Positions 42,603 to 51,304 of a DNA stretch of 64,000 bases are shown in pieces (positions within the stretch are counted from its first letter, which is position 1; the number at the start of each line of letters is the position of its first letter). The stretch spans positions 3,701,538 to 3,765,537 of the forward strand of contig NZ_GG657757.1 of assembly GCF_000158955.1 (NCBI RefSeq), written 5' to 3'. The stretch is from Streptomyces viridochromogenes DSM 40736 (GTDB lineage: Bacteria > Actinomycetota > Actinomycetes > Streptomycetales > Streptomycetaceae). The notes below the pieces were generated by a model. It had not been told where the DNA came from. It saw nothing but the letters and a program-made list of their open reading frames with translations, and did no database searches. The position numbers and the translations under genes were made by a program.

Positions 42603-44143
42603 TGGGCGACGACCGGGACCTGCACCTCGTCCGCCACATCCGTGTCCGAGCCGGAGCCGGTCACCGTGGCACTGCCGGGCCGGCCGGCGTTGACGAAGGT
42701 CAGGGCGATGCCGGCGGCCACGACGAGGATGCCGACGGCGAACCAGATGGCGCTCGTGTAGCCCTCGACCATGCCCTCCAGCTGGACCAGTTGCTGCTGG
42801 GACCGGCTGGTGGCACCGACGATGTGGTCGGCGATGTAGGACGTGGTGGCCGAGGCCGCGATCGTGTTCAGCAGGGCCGTGCCGATCGCGCCGCCCACCT
42901 GCTGCGAGGTGTTGACCATCGCGGAGGCGACACCCGCGTCCCGCGGCTCGACGCCCTGGGTGGCCATGGACATGGCCGGCATGAACGCCGTACCCATGCC
43001 GAGGCCGAGCAGCAGCATCGCCGGCAGCAGCAGGGCGGCGTACGAGGAGCCGATCTCCAGCTGCGTCAGCAGCAGCATGCCGAGCGCGGCGACCAGGAAG
43101 CCGGGGCCCATCAGCAGGCGCGGCGCGACCCGGGTCATCAGACGCGTGCCGATCTGGGTGGAGCCCGTGATCATGCCCGCGATCATCGGCAGGAAGGCGA
43201 AGCCGGTCTTGACCGGCGAGTACCCCTTCACGATCTGCAGGTAGTAGGTCAGGAAGAGGAACAGACCGAACATCGCGATGATCGCGAGACCGAGGGAGAG
43301 GTAGATCCCGCCACGGTTGCGTTCGGTGATCACGCGCAGCGGCAGCAGCGGGGCCTTGACCTTCGACTCGACGACCACGAAGGCCAGGAGCAGCACGGCC
43401 GAGGCGACGAACATGCCGACGGTCACGGCGTCGCTCCAGCCGTCGGACTCGGCGCGGGTGAAGCCGTAGACGAGGGCGACCAGGCCGAGAGTGGACAGGA
43501 TGACGCCGGGGATGTCGAGCGGGGAGCGGTTGCGGCCGCCCTCCGGCTCACGGATCACGAAGTACGCGCCGGCCGCGGCGACGATGGCGAACGGGATGTT
43601 CACGAAGAACGTCCAGCGCCAGTCCAGGTACTCGGTGAGGAAGCCGCCCAGGATCAGGCCGACGGCGCCGCCACCACCGGCGATCGCGCCGTAGATGCCG
43701 AACGCCTTGGCGCGCTCCTTGGCGTCGGTGAACATCACGGCGAGCAGGGAGAGCGCGGCGGGCGCGAGCAGGGCACCGAAGGCGCCCTGGAGGGCGCGGG
43801 CGCCGAACATCATCGCCTCGTTGGTGGCGGCGCCGCCGAGCGCGGAGGCCGCGGCGAAGCCGCCGAGACCGAGGACGAAGGCCCTCTTGCGTCCCCACAG
43901 GTCGGCTATCCGGCCGCCGAACAGCAGCAGACCGCCGAAGGCGAGGGCATAGGCCGTGACGACCCACTGCCGGTTGCCGTCGGAGATGCCCAGGTCCTGC
44001 TGGGCGGAGGGCAGGGCGATGTTCACGATGGTGGCGTCCAGGACGACCATCAGCTGGGCGAGCGCGATGAAGACCAGCGCTTTCCAGCGGCCCGGATCCG
44101 GTTCGGATGGGGCGTTGAGGGCCTTTGAGGCTGTTTGAGACAT
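42599..44143 (-). CDS. DHA2-type MFS drug efflux transporter
   Basis: A 14-helix exporter of 514 residues. Features: QLMVVLDATIVNIALPSAQQDL (motif D1), GRIADLWGRKRAFVLG (motif A), and GGGGAVGLILGGFLTE (motif C region). It lies 165 bp downstream of a TetR gene on the same strand, a common repressor-pump pair. The ATG at 44143 gives the family start; the drug is unknown. Confidence 0.9.
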   Translation of the reverse strand: MSQTASKALNAPSEPDPGRWKALVFIALAQLMVVLDATIVNIALPSAQQDLGISDGNRQWVVTAYALAFGGLLLFGGRIADLWGRKRAFVLGLGGFAAASALGGAATNEAMMFGARALQGAFGALLAPAALSLLAVMFTDAKERAKAFGIYGAIAGGGGAVGLILGGFLTEYLDWRWTFFVNIPFAIVAAAGAYFVIREPEGGRNRSPLDIPGVILSTLGLVALVYGFTRAESDGWSDAVTVGMFVASAVLLLAFVVVESKVKAPLLPLRVITERNRGGIYLSLGLAIIAMFGLFLFLTYYLQIVKGYSPVKTGFAFLPMIAGMITGSTQIGTRLMTRVAPRLLMGPGFLVAALGMLLLTQLEIGSSYAALLLPAMLLLGLGMGTAFMPAMSMATQGVEPRDAGVASAMVNTSQQVGGAIGTALLNTIAASATTSYIADHIVGATSRSQQQLVQLEGMVEGYTSAIWFAVGILVVAAGIALTFVNAGRPGSATVTGSGSDTDVADEVQVPVVAH

Positions 44144-44307
44144 GGAGGTACCCACTTCGGGACTTCGTGACGGAAAAATCAGGGCTTCGTAGTGGAAACA
44201 GGAGTTCGTGCTGAAAAAAGGACGACGAAAGGTAGGGGCGCGTCCTGTGACGGCCACTGGGACTGTCGTCTCGGTTTCAGACGGGTGGGACGGGCTGAAC
44301 TAATCGG

Positions 44308-44952
44308 TCAGGACTGGCGCAGGTCCTCCAGGGTCACGGCCGTGCCCGGCAGAACGGAGCGAGCGGGAGCCCGCAGACCGTCCAGGAACAGCTGAAGATG
44401 GCGGTGGACGAAGCGGTCGGCACGGAAGCAGTCCGTACCGGCCGGAGGCCGGCTGAGCTGGGCCACGGCGATCATGACGTCCCCGACGTCCACGTCGGAG
44501 CGCAGCTGCCCCGCCGCCCTGGCCCGGTCCATGACCTCCGCGACCTGCTTCTCGACCCGTTCGCGCGCGGCCTCCAGGTCCGGGTGGTGCTTGTCGAACG
44601 TGCTGGAGACCATCGGGCACAGCGCGCTGATCCGCTCGTCGGCGGCGGCGTGCACGAAGCGCTCCAGCGCCTCGAACGCGTCACCGTTCTCGGCGAGCGC
44701 GGACTCGGCCGCCGCGGCCGTGCGGTCCATGACGGAGCAGACGACCTCGCGCACCAGCGCGTCGCGGTCCGGGAAGTTGCGGTACACCGTGGCGTTGCCG
44801 ACGCCGGCCCGGCGGGCGATCTCGTCGAGCGGCACCTCGGGGCCGTGCTCGACGAACATCTCCCGGGCGGCGGTGACGATCCGCTCCCGGTTGCGCAGGG
44901 CGTCGGCGCGGGGCCGGGGCGCCTTGCGCTGTACGGGGGTGGCGGTCTGCAC
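44308..44952 (-). CDS. TetR family repressor of the MFS pump
   Basis: A 214-residue repressor. The HTH is RNRERIVTAAREMFVEHGPEVPLDEIARRAGVGNATVYRNF, then a ligand domain with the SBP-type CPMVSSTF segment. The GTG start at 44952 has AAGGAG 7 nt upstream; a longer reading would translate a tandem-repeat tract. It is followed by the MFS exporter, its likely target. Confidence 0.9.
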   Translation of the reverse strand: MQTATPVQRKAPRPRADALRNRERIVTAAREMFVEHGPEVPLDEIARRAGVGNATVYRNFPDRDALVREVVCSVMDRTAAAAESALAENGDAFEALERFVHAAADERISALCPMVSSTFDKHHPDLEAARERVEKQVAEVMDRARAAGQLRSDVDVGDVMIAVAQLSRPPAGTDCFRADRFVHRHLQLFLDGLRAPARSVLPGTAVTLEDLRQS

Positions 44953-44973
44953 GGCGTACTCCTTGTGTGAGGT

Positions 44974-45050
44974 GCGGTCTTGCGTGAGAAGCGGTCTTGC
45001 GTGAGCTGCGGTCTTGCGTGAGAAGCGGTCTTGCGTGAGCTGCGGTCTGA
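44974..45050. repeat. 17-bp tandem repeat upstream of tetR
   Basis: GCGGTCTTGCGTGAGAA and GCGGTCTTGCGTGAGCT alternate: 44974, 44991, 45008, 45025, then a degenerate fifth copy at 45042. The alternation gives a 34-bp higher-order unit. It lies in the 5' leader of the TetR gene. Confidence 0.85.
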
Positions 45051-45069
45051 GGCGTGCGGTGAGGTGATC

Positions 45070-45126
45070 CGGGGAGAGGCTCCCCGTTTCACTCGGACAC
45101 ATGACTAAACGGGGACTGGGTCCCCG
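45070..45126. promoter_or_regulatory. Two GGGGA-N-TCCCC dyads, candidate TetR operators
   Basis: CGGGGAG-AGG-CTCCCCG (45070-45086) and CGGGGAC-TGG-GTCCCCG (45110-45126) are two near-identical 17-bp dyads 40 bp apart, with AAAC/GTTT flanks facing each other. They lie between the TetR and M6 protease genes. They fit two operators flanking the tetR promoter. Confidence 0.55.
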
Positions 45127-45285
45127 GTATTTCCCGCCCCCGGTGTTTTTTCTCTGTGACCTGGCTCACAACCGCAGCGGGGCGCTACTGACGGGAAACC
45201 CACGATCGGTCTCCTCCAACGCGCGCGCCCCACCTCCCCCGCCGCAGGGTGAGCGCAAGGGTGCAGCCGGAGACCGGAGGCTGCC

Positions 45286-46869
45286 GTGGCGCGGGAGGTG
45301 CCTTGCATGCAGCCGCAGCCGCAGCCTCGTCGACGCCGGCCCGGCAGCGGCACAAGGCAGCCGGGTGCGGGGCGGGGTCAGCCGGTGGGGCGAGGCCGAG
45401 GGCGAGGGCCTTGGCGTGGACAGGGGCGTGGTCGTGGGCAGCCGACCGGTGCACGGCGTACACCGCCCACCGGTTCAGGGCGGGGGCGTACAGAGGCACC
45501 CGACCCCGGGTCGGGGAGGAGTACGGGCCCGCCCCATCCCGAGTCAGGTGGCACGGGCCCGCCCGGCCATGGGATACCCAGGCGGGTACCTGGGCGGACA
45601 CCTGGGCGTATACCCGGGCGCCGCCTGGCCGCCCTGGCGTGCGTGACGACCCTGACCTTCGCGGTCAGCACCTCCGCCGGCACGGCCCGTCTCGCCCCGG
45701 GCGCCTCGTCGGCCGGAGCGGGCCCGATCGCCCTGTCCCGCACCTCCGCGCACGGCCCCTGCATGATCCACGGCGCCCGCGAGGTCCAGATGTCCGAGGG
45801 CATCCCCACCTCCGAGGGCTACTCCCGCTCCACCGGCGTCGTCCACGCCCTCAATCTGATGATCGACTTCTCCGACGCACCCGGTGAGGGCGATGCCCTG
45901 GACCGTTTCCGGGAGTTCTTCCCGCAGACCCGGCAGTGGTTCCGCACCAGTTCCTACGGCCGCCTCGACTACCGCCCCGAGACCCCGATCCCCGGGTGGC
46001 TGCGGATGCCGAAGTCCTTCCGCGAGTACGCCATAGAGCGCGGGGCCCCGTTCGACCCCGGCTACCGCGCCCTGGTCCGGGACATCGTGGCCGCGGCCGA
46101 CCCGAAGGTGGACTTCCGCGCGTACGACCTGCTGAACATCCTGGTCACCCCGAACGCCGGCCCGTCCGCCCTCGACACGGTCCTGTCCGTCACCTTCGCC
46201 GGCAACCCCGAGGCCCCGGCGGCCGACGGCATCCCCGTGGCCAACGCCTCCTTCGTCTACTCGCGCCAGGACGACGGCTCCGGCTCCTACGACCGCACCG
46301 GCTACCGCGTCCTCCCCCACGAGAACGGCCACATATTCGGCCTGCCCGACCTGTACACCGCCGAGGGCGGGGGCGCGGTCGGCCACTGGGACATCATGAG
46401 CGAGGACTGGGGCGCCAACAACGACTTCCTCGGCTGGCACAAGTGGAAGCTGGGCTGGCTCGACGCCGCGCAGGTGCACTGCGTGGCGACCCCCGGCACC
46501 ACCGAGTACACCCTGACGCCGCTGGCCCGCGCGGGCGGCTCGAAGCTGATCGTCGTCCCCCTGGACAGCCGCACCGCCTACGCCGTCGAACTGCGCACCC
46601 GCGCCGGCAACGACGAGACCGTGTGCCGCCCGGGTGTCCTCGTCTACAAGGTCGACGCCGAGGTGGACACGGGCCTGGGCCCGGTCAGGGTCCACGACTC
46701 CCGACGGGACAGCGGCGGCTGCACGCGGGCACCGAACGTCCACGCGGAGCTCTCCGACGCTCCGTTCACGCCCGGGGAGACGTTCCGGGACGTACGGAGG
46801 CGGGTCGTGATCAAGGTGACGAGGACGGAGCCCTCGGGGGACTACCGGGTGCGGGTGACGCGCGGGTAA
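45286..46869 (+). CDS. M6 family secreted metalloprotease
   Basis: An immune-inhibitor-A-like zinc protease, up to 527 residues. The zinc site HENGHIFGLPDLY (HExxH...GxxD) and the following WDIMSEDWG (Met turn region) are clear. A membrane/signal segment (LAALACVTTLTFAVSTSAG) comes unusually late (~110-130), after a ~105-residue Arg/Gly/Pro/Gln-rich tail. Translation may instead start at the ATG at 45307, which also has GGGAGG before it. Both starts leave most of the basic tail. It probably cleaves extracellular proteins. Confidence 0.88.
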   Translation: MAREVPCMQPQPQPRRRRPGSGTRQPGAGRGQPVGRGRGRGPWRGQGRGRGQPTGARRTPPTGSGRGRTEAPDPGSGRSTGPPHPESGGTGPPGHGIPRRVPGRTPGRIPGRRLAALACVTTLTFAVSTSAGTARLAPGASSAGAGPIALSRTSAHGPCMIHGAREVQMSEGIPTSEGYSRSTGVVHALNLMIDFSDAPGEGDALDRFREFFPQTRQWFRTSSYGRLDYRPETPIPGWLRMPKSFREYAIERGAPFDPGYRALVRDIVAAADPKVDFRAYDLLNILVTPNAGPSALDTVLSVTFAGNPEAPAADGIPVANASFVYSRQDDGSGSYDRTGYRVLPHENGHIFGLPDLYTAEGGGAVGHWDIMSEDWGANNDFLGWHKWKLGWLDAAQVHCVATPGTTEYTLTPLARAGGSKLIVVPLDSRTAYAVELRTRAGNDETVCRPGVLVYKVDAEVDTGLGPVRVHDSRRDSGGCTRAPNVHAELSDAPFTPGETFRDVRRRVVIKVTRTEPSGDYRVRVTRG

Positions 46870-46966
46870 CGCGGGAGGAGCCGGCGAGGCAGGGCGCTCG
46901 GCCCACCTGCGAGGACCCGATTCCGGATTACGGTAGGCCTGCAGCGACCGCCGTACCGGAGAGCAG

Positions 46967-48697
46967 ATGCCCGCGAAGCCCATGAACGACTCCCTCGAGA
47001 CGGGAGGGCCTGCCGAGGCGGCTCCCGCGCAGGGGGCTCCTACGGAGGCGGTCACCCCGCTGATACGCGGCATCGCGGTTCTCCGGGAACTGACCGAGGC
47101 GGACGGCACGCTGAGCCTGAGCGCCCTGGAACGGGCCACCGGCCTCGCCCGCTCCACGGTCGACCGCATCACGGCCACGCTCTCCCGCATGGGCTACGTC
47201 CGTGTGGACGGCAGGGACGTACACCTGACCCCCCGCCTGATGGAACTGGGCAACGCCTACCTCTCCGCCCTGCGCCTCCCCGCCCTCCTCTCCGCCCGCG
47301 CGGACGCGCTCGCCGACGAACTGGACGAGTCGGTCTCCCTGGCGGTCGCCGACCGCGACGGCATCCGCTTCATCCACCAGGCGACCCGCCGCCGCGCGAT
47401 GTCCCTGAGCTTCCGCATCGGCGACCTGCTCCCCGCCGAACGCACCGCCCCCGGCCCGCTGTTCGCGTCGGAGTGGACGGACACCGACTGGCAGCGCTGG
47501 CGTGACCGCAGGACCTCGGACCCGAGGGACTTCTCCTTCCCGGCCGTACCGCCGCGCAAGTACCGCCCGGACGCGAGGGAGAACGAGGACTTCGTACGCC
47601 GCGCGGAGGAGGCGGCGGCGAACGGCTGGGCCCTGGACGACCAGCTGATCGAGCCGGGCCTGGTGGCGGTCTCGGTCCCGGTCCGTTCTCCCCGAGCCGA
47701 CGACGGGAAGGGTAATCGCGGCCAGGTGGCCTGCGTGGCAAGCGTGGTCAGCCACACCAGCCGCCACACGGCCCACAACCTGCGCACCACCCTCCTGCCG
47801 AAACTCCGCGCGGCGGTGAAGGAGATGGAACGCGACCTGCACAGCACCCCTCCCCCGGAGCCCGGCGCACCCCCCGCGGACCTGGCGCTCTGGACGGGCG
47901 CGTCGAAGCAGGAACTGGGCCGCGAGTTCATCGAGTCCCTGGCCCGCGGCCTGACGGTCCTCACGGCCTTCGGCGCGGGCAGGCCGGAGCTGACGCTCAC
48001 CGAGGTGGCCAAGGCGACGGGCCTGGCCAGGGCAACGGCCCGCCGCGCGCTGATCACCTACGAACACCTGGACCTGGTGACGAGGACCGACGACCGCACC
48101 TTCGCCCTCACCCCCCGCGTCCTCTCCCTGGGCTTCCCACCCCTCTCCCGCACGACCCTCCCGGAGATCGCCCAGCCCCACCTGTCGGACCTGACCTCCC
48201 GCATCCACGAGTCGACGTCCGTGGCGGTGCTGTCGGACTCGGGCGAGGAGATCCAGTACACGGCGAGGGTGGCGACGGGCAGGGTGATGAGCGTGAACAT
48301 CACGGTGGGCACCCGCCTGCCGGCCTACGCGACGGCCCTGGGCCGAGTCCTCCTGTCCGACGCACCCGCCCCGGGCCCTCCTCTCGGCCCCCTGCGCCCC
48401 CTGACCCCCCACACGATCACGGACGCCCATGCACTCGAAAAGGCCCTGACCTCGGTCCGCTCCCAGGGATACGCCCTGGTGAACGAGGAACTGGAAGAGG
48501 GCCTCCGCTCCCTGGCGGTCCCGATCCGCGACCGGTCGGGACAGGTCGTGGCCGCCCTGAACACCGCGATGCACGCCAGCCGCCACACCCTGCGCGAGTG
48601 CGTGACGGACCTACTTCCTGCGTTGCTGGTGGCAGCCACCCGCATCGAGTCAGACCTCCACACCGCCGCCCGCTTCACCCACGTCCCCCTGACCTGA
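46967..48697 (+). CDS. Double IclR-type transcriptional regulator
   Basis: A 576-residue protein containing two complete IclR units. Unit 1: HTH at ~30-90 (LSLSALERATGLARSTVDRITATLSRMGYV), effector domain to ~260. Unit 2: HTH at ~325-385 (LTLTEVAKATGLARATARRALITYEHLDLV), effector domain to ~570, closest in style to PcaR/PobR beta-ketoadipate regulators. A Pro-rich linker joins them. Ordinary IclR proteins are ~250 residues and dimerise, so this is a fused dimer. Its target is unknown. ATG start with GGAG upstream. Confidence 0.9.
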   Translation: MPAKPMNDSLETGGPAEAAPAQGAPTEAVTPLIRGIAVLRELTEADGTLSLSALERATGLARSTVDRITATLSRMGYVRVDGRDVHLTPRLMELGNAYLSALRLPALLSARADALADELDESVSLAVADRDGIRFIHQATRRRAMSLSFRIGDLLPAERTAPGPLFASEWTDTDWQRWRDRRTSDPRDFSFPAVPPRKYRPDARENEDFVRRAEEAAANGWALDDQLIEPGLVAVSVPVRSPRADDGKGNRGQVACVASVVSHTSRHTAHNLRTTLLPKLRAAVKEMERDLHSTPPPEPGAPPADLALWTGASKQELGREFIESLARGLTVLTAFGAGRPELTLTEVAKATGLARATARRALITYEHLDLVTRTDDRTFALTPRVLSLGFPPLSRTTLPEIAQPHLSDLTSRIHESTSVAVLSDSGEEIQYTARVATGRVMSVNITVGTRLPAYATALGRVLLSDAPAPGPPLGPLRPLTPHTITDAHALEKALTSVRSQGYALVNEELEEGLRSLAVPIRDRSGQVVAALNTAMHASRHTLRECVTDLLPALLVAATRIESDLHTAARFTHVPLT

Positions 48698-48787
48698 CCC
48701 CCACACCCGCCCGACCCGTATCCGGTACGCTGACGCCTGTGGTCATCCCCGACCACAGGCACGCCGCTGCTTGCGTCCGCTGCCACT

Positions 48788-48863
48788 GCCTTCGTAGCTC
48801 AGGGGATAGAGCACCGCTCTCCTAAAGCGGGTGTCGCAGGTTCGAATCCTGCCGGGGGCACCA
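48788..48863 (+). tRNA. tRNA-Arg (anticodon CCT)
   Basis: A full cloverleaf with encoded CCA. The acceptor GCCTTCG pairs with CGGGGGC (two G-U). The anticodon loop CTCCTAA is closed by CCGCT/AGCGG, giving anticodon CCT for AGG. The T arm is GCAGG-TTCGAAT-CCTGC. Its 3' part recurs downstream twice, so this gene is an integration target. Confidence 0.95.
48823..48858 (+). repeat. attL: tRNA-Arg 3' segment
   Basis: These 36 bp, from the anticodon loop (TAAAGCGGG) to the acceptor (CCGGGGG), are repeated identically at 54851-54886, and 33 bp of them at 56374-56406. That is the pattern left by site-specific integration into a tRNA gene. Confidence 0.85.
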
Positions 48864-48867
48864 GCGC

Positions 48868-48901
48868 AAAGGCCCCGGACCGATCATGGTCCGGGGCCTT
48901 T
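48868..48901 (+). terminator. Terminator of tRNA-Arg
   Basis: AAAGGCCCCGGACC pairs with GGTCCGGGGCCTTT around GATCAT, directly after the tRNA. Confidence 0.85.
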
Positions 48902-48953
48902 GACATGCGCTTCTGACATCAACGCGGGCGGTCGAGAGCTCCCCTCGCTTCGG

Positions 48954-49178
48954 CTACCAGCGAATCGTCTGGCCCTCCGGGGTAACGGTGACGGTGAACT
49001 CCTCCAGCTCCGGTGCACCGGCGGCGTGCCAGCGGCCGAACTGTTCTTCCACGCGGTCCCACAGCCCCTCCGGCCCACCCTGCCGGACCAACCACCGGCC
49101 GCCGTCCTCGTACACCACGGCCCACGAACCGGAGTCGACGTCAACCAGGACATCCTCGGTGCGCCCATTCCGGTCCAT
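48954..49178 (-). pseudogene. C-terminal remnant of a RiPP-type protein methyltransferase
   Basis: 74 codons ending VTVTPEGQTIRW. The segments SWAVVYEDGGRWLVRQGGPEGLWDRVEE and the following HAAGAPELEEFTVTV resemble the C-terminal domain of isoaspartyl-methyltransferase-like proteins. Those partner ATP-grasp peptide maturases (TgmC type). The SAM-binding domain that should precede it is absent. The frame stays open a little upstream of the ATG, but no methyltransferase sequence is there. The tail lies 3 kb downstream of the ATP-grasp gene on the same strand. I rate the family match as moderate. Confidence 0.5.
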
Positions 49179-49644
49179 CGTCAGTACGGCCCGTGCGCTT
49201 CACAATGACCCACGCGCTCCGGTCAGCGGCCTTCCTGCCGTTAGCCCTCTCCCCACGACGCGGAGAACTCCGCATCAACGCACACAACTTCGAGCCCGCC
49301 AGTGACTGAGTTACAACTTCTCTACGGGGTTTCAAGGCGGCTCGCTCCGCTCCCCGTGCGCGGCCCGGCCCCCGGCCGGGCCTGCACTCCAGTCTCCGCC
49401 CCGCTCCAGCCCGGCCGGCGCCCGTGCCGCGCTCAAAGCAGTCAGCCGCCTGACGCCAAACAAGGGCTACATCGTGGCTGACGGCTGAGGCGCAAGCATG
49501 GGGTAGTGGCGGAGCCGGCTCATCCGTCCTCCGCAGGACAGTCGGTTCTGCCCGTAGAGACCCCAGCGGGTGACGCCTCCCGCTAACAGAACGGAATGAG
49601 ACACCGGCGTGATGATCAGGCGACCCACTGGATAGTCCCAGTCC
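49179..49644. other. Non-coding stretch
   Basis: No supportable gene. It contains a GC-rich palindrome GCCCGGCCCCCGGCCGGGC (about 49,362-49,381) and GGCGGCTCGCTCCGCTCCCC, a style common in Streptomyces mobile DNA. It ends next to the crystallin-like gene. Confidence 0.5.
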
Positions 49645-50073
49645 CTAGTCGATCACCTCTGCGGGCGGGCCGTCGGTGCTACTGGTACAGAGGAAGGTGA
49701 GGTCGTTGTCCGAGATCCAGTTGGGTTGCCACACTCCGATGCTCCGGTACCCGACATGGAAGTACGGACCCTTGCACCACACCTCACCCAGATCTGGCAC
49801 GGATTCCTGGATGTCCTTGTAGTCCTCTTGCCCTTCGGCCACGTAGACGCTGGCTGGCCTGTACCGGAAGACCCGGACCAGGCGGGCCTCCTTCGCCTCT
49901 GGCCTCCCCTCGTCCACAGGGACGGGGTCGGGCAGCTTGATAGAGCGCACGCAGGGGAGACCGAGGGCCTTGAGCGAGTAAACCCGGTCCGGGTGCGTGT
50001 CCTCGTAGTCCAGTTGCTTTGAAGGCCCGGTGTAGTCGGGGCCGCTATAGAGGGTCACCTTCAGGTCGGCCAC
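49645..50073 (-). CDS. Unknown protein with beta-gamma-crystallin-like motif
   Basis: 142 residues, no signal peptide. The start VTLYSGPDYTGPSKQL contains YSGPDYTG, which fits the Greek-key signature Y/F/W-x4-Y/F-x-G, followed by a typical second strand SLKALGLPCVRSIKLP. The second half (GVWQPNWISDNDLTFLC) may be a diverged second motif. A calcium-binding or structural role is possible but unproven. GTG start with AAGGGA upstream. It is on the same strand as the RiPP genes. Confidence 0.65.
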   Translation of the reverse strand: MADLKVTLYSGPDYTGPSKQLDYEDTHPDRVYSLKALGLPCVRSIKLPDPVPVDEGRPEAKEARLVRVFRYRPASVYVAEGQEDYKDIQESVPDLGEVWCKGPYFHVGYRSIGVWQPNWISDNDLTFLCTSSTDGPPAEVID

Positions 50074-50836
50074 GGGTATCCCTTCGCGTCGTCCGTCCGC
50101 GCAGAGCCCGGACGGTTTTAGTCCTCGGGTCAGCTTTCCGAAACATATCGTTGCTTATTTGTGAGAAACGCCGACATCGTGGGAACTGAATGCCCGGAAT
50201 CCGAAAATCCTGCACTATCCGGTTCCGCACGCGGCGCGCCAGAGCCGACGCGCCCACCGACCGATACTTCCCGCAGCTGGCGCCTGCTTGCGTGCGGCTT
50301 CCTCTGAGCTCTGCCTCATGAGGTTTCTCCAGACCGGGAAGCAGCACGACCGCTCCGAGCACCAGGGCCAGGCCGACACCCACCAAGCGCGACCCATGCC
50401 ACCCAACCGCCCATTGGTCCAGGTCACATGGTCGCGAGTATCGGCACGACCAAGTGCACGACGGCGACCAGCCCTGTAGGACCGCCGGTCGAACTCCGAG
50501 AAGATCCGTGGCGCGGCGCCCGGTTTCGTCGCGGTCTGCGGACCGGTCGCGCCATCGCTGAGTGGCTGGCTGGGGCGGAGCAGAGGCGTCAGCGGGTTAA
50601 AGATCAAAAGCATGGCAGCGTGGCTAAGGCCGGTGGGAGGTTGCTACAACATACGTGGCGGGTGCTTGCTCGCCGCACCCGCCATCCTGGCTTGCTTTCT
50701 GTGACTTAAGTCAGAACCCCTTTCAACTCGACATCCAAGGGCCAGGTTTCGGCAACACCCGAATCCGAGCGGGCCAACGACGCCGGTACATCTTCCATAG
50801 GAGGGGAGAGGCGGCGGCGCGGGATGCGGTGTTCGA
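50074..50836. other. Mostly non-coding stretch, possible degraded membrane ORF
   Basis: No gene I can support firmly. On the minus strand about 50,386-50,300 there is a hydrophobic run (VGVGLALVLGAVVLLPGLEKP). After it the coding-like sequence switches frame (SSEEAARKQAPAAGSIGRWARRLWRAACGTG in another frame, ending at 50,215). This could be a frameshifted small membrane protein. The rest looks random. Confidence 0.35.
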
Positions 50837-51304
50837 TCAGAGGTTGTAGCGCTCGACCTTGAGCACCCAGTTCTGGAAGCCTGCTGTCGTGTTGGCTCGC
50901 CCGACCTTGACCTTGACTTGAGCGGTGACGTTGCGTGTGGTCAGGCTGACGGGGAACTGGACGACGCGGATCAGGGTGTGCGAGGACCATTCCGGTCCGC
51001 CGCGGGCGGTGACGAAGCGGTGGTTGGTGCTGACCGGCGCGGCCTGGTCGTTGCCGAAGAAGACGGTGACGTTTGCTACGGCGTTGTTTTCGGGGTGTTC
51101 GACGATGGCCTCGGCGCTGAAGGTTGCGACGAAGAGGGCTCCGTACGAGGGGGTGTTTTGTCCGACTTGCAGGGGGATGGATGCACCAGGCAGGTCGGCC
51201 CAGTTGGTGTCGGTCAGCTCCTGACGGGCGTCGTCCCAGACCAGGTGGGTGTTGTCCGGCGCCCGGTTGGTGTTGAGGACGGTGAGGTTGGGGGGTGTAC
51301 TCAT
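50837..51304 (-). CDS. Unknown beta-rich protein
   Basis: 155 residues, ATG start with AGGGAG upstream. It is rich in Thr, Asn, Val and Phe, with alternating strands (YGALFVATFSAEAIV, VANVTVFFGNDQAAPV, VQFPVSLTTRNVTAQVKVKVG). This suggests a beta sandwich. There is no signal peptide, transmembrane segment or family I recognise. Base composition is slightly less GC-biased than the chromosome core, fitting acquired DNA. Confidence 0.7.
   Translation of the reverse strand: MSTPPNLTVLNTNRAPDNTHLVWDDARQELTDTNWADLPGASIPLQVGQNTPSYGALFVATFSAEAIVEHPENNAVANVTVFFGNDQAAPVSTNHRFVTARGGPEWSSHTLIRVVQFPVSLTTRNVTAQVKVKVGRANTTAGFQNWVLKVERYNL

Noticed and set aside
44974..45050. CRISPR array
   Set aside because: The 17-bp units are contiguous with no unique spacers, so they are a simple tandem repeat.
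45378..47190. Long minus-strand frames opposite the M6 protease
   Set aside because: Antisense shadows lacking motifs; the plus strand has the HExxH zinc site.
50045..50386. 113-codon minus-strand membrane-like ORF
   Set aside because: Overlaps the start of the crystallin-like gene and loses coding character after the hydrophobic run; kept only as a possible relic in the gap note.
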